Source of the DNA: Tubulanus polymorphus
Taxonomy: Eukaryota > Nemertea > Palaeonemertea > Tubulaniformes > Tubulanidae
Direction: 5' to 3'
Length of the DNA stretch: 64,000 nucleotides
Assembly (NCBI RefSeq): GCF_964204645.1
Contig: NC_134025.1
Coordinates: forward strand, 24,830,001 to 24,894,000
In this document: piece after piece, positions 46,201 through 58,200 of the stretch
Numbering within the stretch: the first letter of the stretch is position 1
Layout of the letters: every line of letters begins with the position of its first letter
Made by a program: the position numbers and the translations under genes
Notes under the pieces: generated by a model
What the model saw: the letters and a program-made list of their open reading frames with translations, nothing else
Told to the model about the DNA's origin: nothing
Database searches by the model: none

Positions 46201-47081
46201 GCAGCTCGCGCCATTTTGCAGAGCTTCTCGGGACCTGTGGTGACAGGTCTGCATTAAAACTGATGAAATGAAGGAAAACTTTATTTTTTATGGTCTCTTT
46301 ATAGTAAAGAGTATAATATAAATTGCTTACCATGGATATAGGTAATCTTAAGTTACTATAAAACAATAATTATGAAGTGAGACCTCACACGGCAGCTCGC
46401 GCCATTTTGCAGAGCTTCTCGGGACCTGAGGTGACAGGTCTGCATTAAAACTGGTATAAATTGAAAAAAAACTTCATGCTTTAAATTGATGAGTAGATTT
46501 AAAATCAGTCTCAATAAAATCAGTTTCTATATTGCATTCGGCTCTTTTACATGTACATCATAAAGACAATGAATATAAATAGTGAGACTTCATGACTGAT
46601 GACAGTGAGGAGTGTTGCCGAACTGTGATATAGTGAGCAGATAATTTTCAGTGTCTTATTGCGGAAACGAAATATCAAGACCTCGATTCATCTGGCGAAA
46701 ATATTCTCTTATAATGTGCTCTTACTTCTACATTAATTAATTCATCTACTAAATTAAAACTTATTTTTTTCCCTTAAATAAAGAAATAAGTCATAGTTTA
46801 CACATAAATATTTTCTTCTTATAAATCAACCTTTCAAATGAATTATTTGTCAGAACATTTTCCTTATCGTTATTGTTGAATCATTTTCGATATTAACGAC
46901 GGGTCAGAATATTCATTCAACTCAAAATGTTCTTCCATTCGTCTAGCACGTCGATATTTCGCTGTTTCGTCAAATATTGTCATGAGTTTGGGTTTTTTCG
47001 GGACCTGACATGACAGGTCAGACCTGTCATGTCAGGTCTTGGGCCCTGACATGACAGGTTCTGGAAACTCTGCAGACAGAC
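43284..47081. mobile_element. Satellite-bearing TIR element between TRAPPC6B and VTI1B
   Basis: The outer 60 bp at the left (43284-43343) are the exact reverse complement of the right end (47022-47081), starting GTCTGTCTGCAGAGTTTCCA. Each terminal repeat is itself a foldback: ACCTGTCATGTCAGG, a short centre, then CCTGACATGACAGGT. Between them lie ~570 bp of AT-rich unique sequence, a 14-copy satellite array (43914-46454), and ~570 bp more unique sequence. No transposase frame exists, so it is non-autonomous. No clear target duplication is seen. Superfamily unknown. Confidence 0.75.
43914..46454. repeat. Tandem satellite array, ~190-bp monomer, 14 copies
   Basis: The landmark CCTCACACGG recurs at about 43920, 44099, 44287, 44477, 44668, 44858, 45049, 45239, 45428, 45620, 45811, 46001, 46192 and 46383, a period of 188-191 bp (179 for the first interval). 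Each monomer has a GC-rich head (GCAGCTCGCGCCATTTTGCAGAG), an 18-bp palindrome-like GACCTGTGGTGACAGGTC, then an AT-rich body. Two monomer subtypes differ near ATGAAGGAAAACTTTAA versus ATGGAAAAAACTTCAC and partly alternate. Confidence 0.95.
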
Positions 47082-47157
47082 ATCAATCAAATTGTTAGAT
47101 ACTATTTGCAACTCTCTGGATTAAAACGAACGCTAATCCCCCCAAAATACAACGAAA
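47082..47157. promoter_or_regulatory. VTI1B-side half of a split bidirectional promoter
   Basis: The 76 bp between the right edge of the repeat element and the VTI1B start codon. It must hold the VTI1B 5' UTR and perhaps the start site. With 43209-43283 it would form a ~150-bp divergent promoter if the element were absent. No TATA box is evident. Confidence 0.35.
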
Positions 47158-49062
47158 ATGTCATCGCATAAGCTCGAAGAGCTAGAAGATGATTTCAATC
47201 TCTTGAGGAATACACTGAACCACAAAATAAATGAGAAATTACCAAACGCATCCGGAGGTGAGTTTACATTTCCGGGTTTCCCCGCCATCGCTTGCCAGAG
47301 GATGATCTGTCAAACGTCAAATAGATTTTGATGAATATATTTATTTGATATTACAGAGGAGAGAAAGAAATTATGTAGAGAAGCTGAAAATCTATTGGAA
47401 GATGCTGCATTACATGTGAGAGAAGGCCTTTATTGATGACATTTCATTTCCACTTTACCAAAAAAGTCTTTCAAATGAAAAACCGTGAAAAGCATACCGA
47501 ATTGAACATATACATTTCGGATTACTGAAAAAAGATAAAAGAAGGAAATCAACAATAAGCAATGAATTGTGCAATGTCGATGTCATAAACAGTTTTGCAT
47601 TAATAGTTGCATGAAACTACCCTTGGCCCTAGTCAGTAACCTGACTGTGGTTTAGTTTCACGATCGGATATTTTCACAAACCACATATAAGCCCATCCGA
47701 TTATAAAAAGCTTACCACCAACAATTAGGTAACTAACTACCTTGGCCCTACCTTAGTGAGTGACCAAATCATTGGTGGTAAGCTCCAAAATCAGATAGGT
47801 TTGTGATTTGTGATTACTGATTTATCCCCTACCTATTCTCCTGAATACCAGACAATCATGTGTTGCATGCCCTAGCTATCCTTACAATTTACTCTAAAAT
47901 CATCTCCCAACTTGATCATATTTAGAGCTTGGCCTAGCCTATAGAATGCTTGCATTGGGTGTGGAAGGGTTTGTAAATTCAAGCAATGATTACTGGTATT
48001 TCACACAGATCCAGTCGATGGAAACAGAATTAAAGAAGGCACCAGCTGTATACAGGAACCAAATGATGAGTCGATTGCGCGGCTACAGACGAGATATTGA
48101 TCAAACCTCCAGACAGTTGGTAAACATCTAACAACAGCAGAAAACAACACCCATCTTTCCGCTTTTGATGCGATAATTGTATTTGATACATTATTTTTTG
48201 TTTTTTAGCGAGAAGCAAAGAGCAACTTCGGTAGTTCTGACAGAACAAATTTATTCGGAGATAGTTCAGAAACTGATCGTTGGGAGGTATGTTCATGAGT
48301 GACAGTTCACAGTCCGATTCAGCCAACATAACCTTCTAAAAACTTGAATATATGTTAAAAAGTTGTTGACCCTTCATGTCTATACCATCCAACACAAATA
48401 TCACTCAAATTTTCCTGGTCCAAATAGATCGTAACTGAGTGGATGAATATAAATTATCTCTGCTTGATTGTTCAATCTATTCCATTCTAAGTCAGAAGAA
48501 CGAAGACAACGTGCCCATTTAATGCAAGGGACTCACGCGTTGAGTCGTGCATCAGATGGAATCCGGAGAGCTCAGGTTATATCAGCTGAAACTGATCAGA
48601 TAGGCGTCGATATCATCGATGAATTAGGCAATCAAAGAGAATCACTGATGCGTACGAAAGATAGGGTAGGCCTAAATGTGTGAAAATATCTCTGCCCAAT
48701 CACAATGTAGTCAGGATGAATTTCCACTGTATCGGCTAGATTCAAATTTAACTCTCTAAATGACTGTGGGACTGGGTGCTGTATTACATGTCTTGTTACC
48801 TATAAATTTGTTTTCTCCATTTTTCAGCTCCATGAAACCGATGAAGGTTTATCTAAAAGTAGAAGAATTTTAAGAAAAATGGCCATGGGGTGAGTTGTGC
48901 GGTATAAAAAATATCCACACAATCAGTTTTATCTGTTTTCTTTCATTTCCAAATTTTTTGTTTTTCAGAATCATCACCAATAAGGTTATACTCGTCATAT
49001 TGATAGTTTTAGAAGTAGCTATCTTAGGAGGATTAGTCTACTACAAGTGGTTCAGCAAATAA
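47158..49062 (+). CDS. VTI1B: VTI1B, Qb-SNARE
   Basis: Tail-anchored Qb-SNARE acting in late endosome/lysosome and trans-Golgi fusion. Seven exons: 47158-47257, 47357-47415, 48009-48119, 48209-48286, 48492-48665, 48828-48889 and 48969-49062, summing to 678 nt (225 aa; human about 232). All junctions are GT-AG and in phase. An N-terminal helical Habc-type region (residues about 1-95) contains APAVYRNQMMSRLRGYRRD. The SNARE motif spans about 130-193 (AETDQIGVDIIDELGNQRES), with the zero-layer glutamine probably Q164. A C-terminal membrane anchor lies at 201-220 (VILVILIVLEVAILGGLVYY), almost identical to human VTI1B. It is divergent from TRAPPC6B. A poly(A) signal lies near 49320. Confidence 0.95.
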
Positions 49063-51265
49063 ACATATCTCTACGCATCCTTCTTTTGTGATAACAAGAC
49101 AAAACTGATTGTGAACACTAATTAGATCAGTTAAACCTGATATATGACCGAATGATAAAACACATGTTCGGAACTATTTATTTTGGGACCACTGGAGACA
49201 ATTCATGAAAGCTGAAGTTGTTTGTATATGGGCTAATCAAATGAAGTTTGGTGCTAAATTGTATAAACTGGGAAAAATTGATGTTATGGAATAGTCATTC
49301 ATTTGTATAGATTTATGTAAATAAATAAATCAACAAAATCAGATATGTTCTCTTATTATTTAATGGATGGAGACATTATATTTGTCAGGGCCCAGTTTTA
49401 TAGACTGTATTAACTTTAACCTGGGGACTAACTCGACAGGTGTTTTTGTTTCTTCAAGTTAACCCCTGTGAACCCGGTCTTAAAAAGCTAATCAACCCCA
49501 AATTCAAAGTGGTTGCCAGTTGAATCGATACAGTCTCATTTTGCTGAGGATTTATGGCTTATCTGGTGATCTATGGACAACTTGCGCGTATCAATAGAAA
49601 TTGACCAGTCAAAACCTCTTAGTAATTCATGTTGAATGAATATAATCTTCAGGTATACATAAACCAGGAGTGGAATTGATTGCTGGATAGCAGAGTAAGT
49701 TGGATCTGCATAAAATAGTATGCAATGCTCAAAGAAGAAAAAAAAAATTCTTGGGTTTGTGTTAATGTATTTGCATAAAATATTTTCATCTTGTCATCAA
49801 TTGTGACACATTAATAGGATAGATCAATACATTCAAACATTATGCTAGTATGTAAACAAATATATCTTAAACAATCTAGCTATATCTATATTCCATACAT
49901 TATCTACCAATAGGTTACTTTTATGAACTGAAAATTTTAAGAAAATAAATACGTATAATTGACATTGTGTGGTAGATTAAATAACTGTACATACTTGAAA
50001 TGAAAAGCCTGCATATAAATGATTTGCCCTCCATACACAATCAACATTAGCTTCATACTTGGCTAGTTTCAAATGGGCACGCGATGCAGAATAAATAGAT
50101 ACTAAGTTTTTAGAAAATAAATGAAAAGCCATGCAAATAATTCACACTATCACCAATATCTATCCGATATCAACAACTTTCAATCAGAGCAATAACATAG
50201 CAAATAGTTTGTTAAATAACTATGAAATATGCGCTAAAATATCGGTATTACTGCTACAATCCATTTTCCACGTCCCAAACTATGAATTTGAGAATAATCA
50301 ATTCTTGTCACTAAAACATGACGTACATGTGCTTGAGTACATGCGCATAAACTAAACAAAATATTCTTGATTTTTAGAAGAAAATGGAGTAGACCGCATA
50401 CATTCTTATGAAGACATTCTTATTTATACACACATCAGAAAAGAGATTTCTCCAAAAAATAAGTTTTTCAGATTATTTCCTCATGATCTCTTGCTTCGAT
50501 ATATGTGGAGGACATACCTGGTACCTCACATACCTGGTATATGTACATCTTATCTATTCGTCATAGTTTCAAATATTAGTAGTTTAAATAAAACATCAAT
50601 TAAGACTTTGAGAACTGAGCAACAGCAGTATGTTTGTCATATCTTGCACAATATGGACATGAACTTAATTGGTTTTTATGCTTCCATGATCAAAAAGAAA
50701 CAGTACCTAATAAGGTAACACAGAATAATAATAAGAGCATAGAGTAGTCCTCAAACAAAATCTAATTATGTTAACCTATCGAAATCTTTGTTATATATTC
50801 AATTAAGCATGGAGTGCTCAAAGAGTGATACACTGCTTAAAGGTATCGATCCTGAACTTGTTTTTCAGACTTACTCCATTTCTGATCCTTAACCTAGCTC
50901 TCAACCTGGACCCAGTGAGAGCATGGTCTGTCTATGAATTTTGGATGAATCACGCACCGGGTATGAAAAGACAATACTTTAAAAATTTCATATTCAACAT
51001 AACTAAAAGATAAATATCTATCTGCTTCGTATATCTAACTACAGTGTTGATTTTCTATCAAATAATTCGAGTAAATTTCTACAACCGGTATATCATCGGA
51101 TCCCATCGAGTCATATTTCAGGTATTCAAATACCAGTATATTCCGCATTAATTTTTATATACACGTCCAAATGCAAAACAGTTGCAATGTTAAGACATAC
51201 AGGGATTGAACATTATTATGAATTCCAACTGACACACCGTCAGCAAAAACCGTCTGAGATTTTGA
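49063..51265. other. Convergent 3' region, VTI1B / KLHDC3
   Basis: Holds the 3' UTRs of VTI1B (plus; AATAAA around 49320-49328) and KLHDC3 (minus). The segment from 49386 (GGGCCCAGTTTTATAGAC) to about 49490 resembles a MITE end but lacks a clear partner. No coding exon was found; the small frames at 50131-51013 have no recognisable product. Confidence 0.5.
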
Positions 51266-53972
51266 TCAACCAGATGAATTGAGTGGACGACTAATTGTAT
51301 TATTCGTAGTCATAGCAGTCAGTTCCCACCTGAAGAGAAATTTCACACAATCATTTGTTTTTTATAAGTCTGATGTCGATTCATATTCAGTCAATGTCTC
51401 CATTTATTATAATGAAAAAATATTCTGACTGAAACATACTATGAAACGGTCAACAGCATCAAATATAATACCTTGTGGTACCATTTCATTCTAATTGTGC
51501 AATTTTCTAGATTTAATAAGTGATCTTTATCAAATAGCATCCATTCTGACAGAAGATATTAAAATATACCAGTACCTGATATCATGAGGTAAGTTGGAAG
51601 TATCTAGATTATGCTCTAAAACAACTAGCTGGCATAAAGTTTTGAGACTGGGGGCTGAAAGATAAACGAAGAACTATCAAGTGATTTGAATCATGAATTG
51701 GATTGATAAAGACTTCCTAAGTTTCACTGTAAGAACTTACCCATATCTAAAACGTACAGATCCGAATGATCCATCAGATTAAATTCTGTACCTTCAGACG
51801 AGTCAGTACATGGACTGAAAATAATTTTTTGTAAAAATAAGTTTCAGCCACGAAATTATGAGAATTAACTAAATTTTGAAAATGATATACATACCTCGTT
51901 CCACCAAACAGAAAGACTCTGTCCTTAATAACACAACAACACTGACGTCTACGAGGACAAGGGCCTTGTCCTTTTACTTTAACTAAGCTCCATTCACTGG
52001 TTTCTAAATAGATATACAAGACATAAATGTAAAAGTAAAGAGTATATATTCAGGTTTATTTATTCAATGAGTACGCCGTTGTATTTCGCGAAAAAAATGT
52101 ATTAAATCGATACAAATGAATCACACTAACCAGCATTATAGCGATAAAGATCATTGAAATGCAAATCATGCAAGCCGTTATAACCACCAAATATATAAAT
52201 CATTCCATTATGGACAACTGTAAAACAAAACCATAAGTGTGAATACGGATGAATGTACCATAATAAACTCATCATTATTTGAGTGCAAGTTTGGCAGCAA
52301 TATTTTAAAAATTCAACTACTCACAGGCGGAATGACTTCTTCGACCGAAAGGAGCTTGTCCGGTCGTCTCCGGTTCGAACCAGTTTTGACTTAAAGATCG
52401 AAACGCCTGTATCTTATTGCAGTAGACCTCATTGTTTGTATGCCACGGTCCGGCTCTATCGCTTCGTCCACCGAATATATACATAGTGTCACCGATTGCT
52501 GAACCAGATTGAAAATCTCGCCATTGCGCTGGGGATCCCTGTAATGAAAGAGCCTTCATCATCCATCTTGGTAATTGAACTACAGTAAAATATGTTTTTC
52601 ATGAGAATTACAGTGATTCCTTTATAATTTTACTGTTGGGATCAGTGAAAACTATAACAAACTTGTCATAAAGAATGGTATTTTCATTGAAGTCTAATTA
52701 GATTGAGCAAATTAGTTGATCAAATTCCCTAACAGAAAATCGATTTTTGCCTTTGGACTTTCGATTGCAGTCAAATGAACTAAGGTACCACAAAAACTCA
52801 ACACTTATGTCAATATCCATGCAACAGCTCCGTATTCAAGTACAAGAAATAATGTCTAAATACATCAAAATTTTAGTAATATGTCAATAGAACTTACCGC
52901 AGAGTGTAGGTTCATCCAAGTTTTTGTGGCAAAATCAAATGAATGTACTTCGTTGGAAAAACGATCAAGCTGAAAAAAATGACAAACTACGAATAAACAA
53001 ATCAACTGATATCCATCTCAGAATGTTTGGCCTATTGCATGTACATTCATACTTACCCATTCTTCATAGCCTCCAAATATGTACATTTTATGATTAAGAA
53101 TGCACGCAGAATGGCCGTCCCTAGCACCAGGTATAGTGCCGGACACTGAAACTTTACTCCACTTTAAAGCAACTGCAAATGAGTAATTCATTGAACAAAA
53201 CAACCAAAATCGTGACTGGAAGTGTTACATGAAATGACTGGATATAGCGACACCTAACGAAATTTTCGAGGGGACGTTCACAATTTTTTTTTGTTCTGAT
53301 ACACACAATTTTTTCAACTTATATCACATTTGGGTCAACATGGTAAAAATGAGGCAATGTCGTACGCTACTGTTTTATCGCTTACCTGTATCAAAACAAT
53401 AAAGGATATTACAAGCACCCTGGCTGTCATTTCTACCACCCCAAACGTATGCGCATTCTTTGTATGCAACAGCAGTATGGCCATATCTCTGGTACGGTAC
53501 ATCTGAATAGTGGGGATCTTTTCTGTTTGGTATCGGTAAACTTTTCCAACGATACGAAACTGGAATGAGAGTAAAACCTTATTAATCTACATTTTCATCT
53601 GGCTTACACTGACACAGCCCTGAAAATGAATTTCCCAAATATCCGAACTCTCAAATTGGAAATTAAAAAACCTATCCGGAAAGTCGAGAAAAGCGGCAAC
53701 TCTGAGCTGATAATCTGTTCCAAATGAGCCGACTTAATTGGGTGTTTCAACAATAGGCCTATAATGTTAGCTTCTTTTGTCAATCAATCTACAATATCCA
53801 AATCAGATCAAAACAAACCAGAGTCTAAAATATGGATGTCCATCGGTCGGGTTTTTTCATAATCTTCTCCAGTGCAATAACCTCCGAATGAATATATTTT
53901 TTCTTCGATAGCAACAGCCGCATGATTGACCCTTCGCGGGCCACCTTCTAGATGCACTGTCCAGACAAACAT
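51266..53972 (-). CDS. KLHDC3: KLHDC3, kelch-repeat substrate receptor of CUL2 ubiquitin ligase
   Basis: Kelch beta-propeller receptor of CRL2 ligases, recognising proteins that end in glycine (C-degrons). Ten exons: 53819-53972, 53386-53559, 53057-53172, 52898-52969, 52325-52538, 52131-52217, 51895-52003, 51741-51814, 51576-51654 and 51266-51329, totalling 1143 nt (380 aa; human about 382), all GT-AG and in phase. The start MFVWTVHLEGGPRRVNHAAV is nearly the human one. Kelch blades carry GG pairs (YSFGGYCTGEDYE, VWGGRNDSQGACN, YIFGGYEEW, YIFGGRSDRAGPWH, YIFGGYNG, LFGGTSPC) and PCPRRRQCCC. The C-terminus carries a BC box (SLKTLCQLVVL) and a CUL2-box core (LPHDIRWEL). The protein ends in ..NSSG, so its own last residue is glycine. 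The two smallest C-terminal exons were assigned by splice phase plus homology. Confidence 0.96.
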
Positions 53973-54253
53973 TTTACTCTAGGCTACTAGAATACGGTGA
54001 AATTTACTACTGCCTGCAATAGAAATAAAGTATGCGTATATGAGTGATATAGTTCAGACAGGTTCAGGTACAGGTTCTCTATGCTACGTCTGATGCCAAA
54101 CTGCCATGATTATTCCTGTTTCTTGCAGTAAAACCACAGACTTTTGTCCACAATCGAAGCTATTTTATCTAATAAACTAAATAAATACGAAGTGGATATT
54201 TAACCGTACACGGCAAAGTATTTACTTATATTTTACCGTACATTCAATAAAAT

Positions 54254-54360
54254 CATTATATTGGGTTTAGGGTTAGGGTTTCGATAGGGTTAGTGTCGAG
54301 AGGGTGAGAAGAGGGTCCAGAGGGTTCCATTTCACCCCTAGGGATAGGATTAGGGTAAGG
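54254..54360 (+). repeat. Degenerate telomere-like TTAGGG cluster
   Basis: GGGTTTAGGGTTAGGGTTTC, then GATAGGGTTAG and GATTAGGGTAAG within about 100 bp. A short interstitial patch of TTAGGG-like units just upstream of KLHDC3 and immediately before a tRNA-like element. Confidence 0.5.
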
Positions 54361-54399
54361 CGAGGTACTATAGATAGTTAAAACATGCTGGTGGTTTTC

Positions 54400-54461
54400 A
54401 GCGAGCTCGGTGGTCTAGTGGTATGACCCTGACCTTTACTGGCCCGGGTTCGAGTCTCGCT
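54400..54461 (+). repeat. tRNA-like pseudogene or SINE head
   Basis: AGCGAG at the 5' end pairs with CTCGCT at the 3' end. In between are an A box (TGGTCTAGTGG) and a perfect B box (GGTTCGAGTC). The total is about 62 nt and no 5-bp anticodon stem forms, so it is not a functional tRNA. More likely a tRNA-derived SINE head or a decayed tRNA-Glu/Asp copy. Confidence 0.5.
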
Positions 54462-55028
54462 CAATCCGCTATATTTTCTCTAACTCTGTTCTCCACACTT
54501 TCCTTGAATTTTCAAAGTCGCGCACCTCTGTGTGCATGCGTGGCGCAAACCAGCCAATCAGTGACGATGTACTAAAAAAGCAAAATACTTAGCCGTATAT
54601 GGTAAAATATCCACTGTGCGATAAATAATTAAATTGCCTTGCCTTGGGCTTGAAATCGTCAACTCAACAGACAATTATTCAAATTTAGCGACACTCATGA
54701 AATTCCAATTTCAGAGTTTTCAATGTTCAGGCATTTAAATATCAGAAAAAAGCAAGAATGGGCACAAAATTCTAAATCAGTGAAATATCAATATTTTGTT
54801 TACATCTTTTTGGAAGTTGGACTGCTGGCACGCTGAATTGAAATTGAATTGATGGAAGTCAAGACGAATTGACATCGCACTCAAACCCGAAACATTGGTT
54901 CCTACTCTTTCTAGACGCCAAAATCTCTACTGTTTTACTATATCCGTAAACATATTACTTCATATTCCAAATATAAACCATAAAATCAAACCTTTTCTCC
55001 GTTTCTTCATGATAGTGGGAACATTTTT

Positions 55029-55115
55029 GACAGCTCGGGTGTCAGCACTGGTCTTACACTCATATGCCAAAGGCTGTTTGCTAGTCAATCAGGTTCGAGT
55101 CCCAATAATTGTTAC
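55029..55115 (+). repeat. tRNA-derived SINE remnant
   Basis: CAGCTCGGGTGTCAGCACTGG resembles an A-box region and GGTTCGAGTCC (55092-55102) is a consensus B box, spaced as in a tRNA promoter. No cloverleaf is complete. Confidence 0.4.
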
Positions 55116-55204
55116 TGATCACCGTCAAAGAAGTGTTAGATTTTGCTTTACTTCGTTTGGATCTTAGGACCCTAAGACTAATCCGATTGGATTACTGACG
55201 ATGG

Positions 55205-55280
55205 GACGGCCTTTTGAAGTTTTGCCGGCCACTGTAAGCAGCCAACAGGACTTGAACTCACTTGTCACTCAGCACTGGTA
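55205..55280 (-). repeat. tRNA-derived SINE remnant
   Basis: On the minus strand: ACCAGTGCTGAGTGAC..GAGTTCAAGTCCTGTTGGC, the same arrangement as the remnant at 40510-40600, with a B-box-like GTTCAAGTCC. It lies in opposite orientation to the copy at 55029-55115. Confidence 0.4.
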
Positions 55281-55289
55281 AATGCAAAT

Positions 55290-58200
55290 GGGTACTAATT
55301 ATAATTGCATATGTGTTATGTCCTTGGATATTCATATATTAATTTTCATGTAATTTCATTTTTCCATATTTGTCATCCTCTCCTATATCAGCTTCGATGA
55401 ACTTTTTTATCAGGAGAAAAATTAAAGTCTTAAGACATTTTTAAGGATACAAGGTAAATTTATTTCACTTTTACTTCATTTTCCCTATAGGATCATCATT
55501 GTATATCATTTTCAATTTTTAGCACACAAATATATATTTGCTTACATTGTTAACCTCAATGGCAAAATCTATCATTACACTAAATTCGAAGAATTGAAAT
55601 CAACTATCTATAATATATTCACATTCAAGCCAATGATTCATAGCCCGCATCAAGCAAGAAAATATATATACCAAAACTCGTCACAAGCATGGACCAGTTG
55701 GCACACATGATAAAATGCTTTTTATACCTCACTGTCACAAGCAATCAATTGATGTCTAAAATTGTATAGTAGTTTATACATGCACCCAAACTAATGTTAT
55801 CCAGTAGTTCCCTGAGTACACACATCTCCATTCATTTTATATTTCAGTGTACGATAAAAAAGGCTCTCCGTGATTTCAAAGACGCAAAATTATAAAACGT
55901 TCTCTTTTATTTGTTGAACCGTCAAAATAGCAAGCGTAGATGTACCTGGAAGTACGGTTTACATTAATCAATTTCTTTGAATTATTCACATCATCCATGG
56001 CCATTTTATACTTATAAGGGTGAATCTATAATCGAATTAGAAATCATATCAATCTGTTGCAGAAAATAGATGAATAAGCTTTCCTCACTCTGTAACAGTC
56101 AACTGGGAAAACCTCTTAATTCTATGAATTTCACAAAGATATTTTTGGAAAGACATTCACCTTTCTTCTGTTAACTATGTGTAGGATGTTAATTTCAGCC
56201 AATCATTCAATTTAAAGTCATTTGGAACTAACTACCACACACTTGGCATTTTCGTGAGTTTTTAAAATAACACCTCGGTACCGTCGGTCTGTAGGCACAT
56301 GAATACACCTGGCTAGCTATTTCAGGGCTGTTCAAGATTGGTGTTCATTCACAGAATGCAGCAGTGAAAACACTTCGCAACGTTGTGTATAAACAACGGT
56401 GTATCTTTTGGTGTGCCTCAGTTCATTATTCCAAGACTGAAATGTGCGAATACTTTTGTTCCTAAAAAATATCTGAACATTGCTTTCGTGCAAAAGTAAG
56501 ATTCCTACCAAGACGACATATATTCACCCTTTAATTTCCCTTATGAATGAGGGAAGCACCAAACATTGCATTGAAAGTGGCTTTTACAATTTTCAACATA
56601 CAATAATTATATACCAGTAATTACAATAAAGTTATATTTAATGATGACAAACTGGCCGTAAATAATGCATTATAACACCAAATGCAATAGAATTAACACT
56701 AACTAATGATGATCTTTAGTAAAGCTTAACAGAGAATAGAATTAAACTTTCTATCAATGCAGAGAAAACATATACATGTACACTTTATATCAATTCAGTT
56801 GTTAAAATTTGCGTTGCAATGGTGCACGAAAAAAAATCATCAATTGATTATCAATGGAAAAATGGCATCATTGATTACATGTGGTGTACATATGTATCAA
56901 AATCAAAGGAATTGATCAGAACCATCCAAGGTCTTTCCAAAATGGATTCCCAATATTTCAGTGGGAATTTTTAAAAGATTCATTTAGAAATCTGACTTTG
57001 ACCTATCCATAATTCGAATGAAAGAATTAAGTTCTTAGTCATTTTTTTGTGTATTTGTTGAATCCTCATGCAATGAAGAGTGCTTGATCCAGAGTAGCTC
57101 TTAATATAACATATCATTTCAAGTGCTAATACAAATAATGGTTTTTCGATGAAAAGGTTTTCCATGCAAAGTATATGAAATACCGTGTCATAAACTAAAG
57201 TAAATAAATTTCAACCTACCGGTATTCAAAAGAGACTGCATGACAAAATAACTTAATTTTCTTTTACAATAATAAATGCTATCAAAATAGGTTAAAGTGA
57301 ACAAAAATGACAACAATTTTTTTCACAAAGTCCACAATATGCACGCACCTGTATCACAGATAGAGTACTTTTTTTTATTATGTAGAAAAAATTCAACACT
57401 TTTGGGGATTTCTAGAATAGATAATAATACAAGTGATGTAATTATTTGGTTATCGACGATAACCTTGATTATGTAGCTGAGGTCATAGGATGATAATGAT
57501 AGACAAAGCTTCCAACATTTAATAACTACTCTTTCTCATTAAATTCAATTGATATGAATATCTGATGTACGTTATTGTTAGTAATTACATTACAGAATTG
57601 CCACAAGAATTGATGACATATCAAAAACAAGTTTAGGAATCTGACTGTTTACGAATCTTAGTAATCAAACCAAAAGCAAGACAAAGTTTTTACAACATGC
57701 CATAATGAGGCAAATATATCATCAGTATTTACTGATAAAATCATGTACATATTTTACAAGGTGCAACCACAAAACTGAACGCCATAATTTTATATGTTTC
57801 TACTTTCAAAGACGCTCTCCTATCTTGACATCACAACATCACGACCACTGCACATAAGCCCTGTTTGACATTTTGATGGCAAAAATGACCAGCTCAGTGG
57901 GAGCCGATATTGGCATTATCAATATTTCCCATGACCAAGTCAATCGAAAAACCTCTGTGAGTTGATGTACTTGAAGGCTTCATGCGTCGTCAATTAATTT
58001 GGTTTTAAAAATGTGTGCACTCCCTAAAGAATGCACCAGATGCATCGTACTGGTACATACTTTTTCTCCAGCAATTTTCATACACAAAAATACAAATATT
58101 TTTCAGTTTGTATACTCTTTCTTTAGTCTGCATAATATGATATACACCCTTTGTGAATGGACAAGCAATGACTCATACACACCTTCACGGTACTGTGTGA

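Noticed and set aside
44641-46366. Six or more near-identical minus-strand ORFs beginning MFYSNLRLPISM
   Set aside because: They are the same reading frame repeated in each ~190-bp satellite monomer, with stops in every unit and no known product.
43914-46454. CRISPR-like array
   Set aside because: The repeats are ~190 bp, directly abutting and themselves variable, with no short constant repeats around unique spacers, and the genome is animal.
43284-47081. Helitron / pearl-type element
   Set aside because: Those lack long terminal inverted repeats; here 60 bp at the ends are exactly inverted, and no CTRR-end with hairpin was found.
54400-54461. Functional tRNA gene
   Set aside because: A and B boxes and an acceptor stem exist, but it is about ten bases too short and has no anticodon stem.
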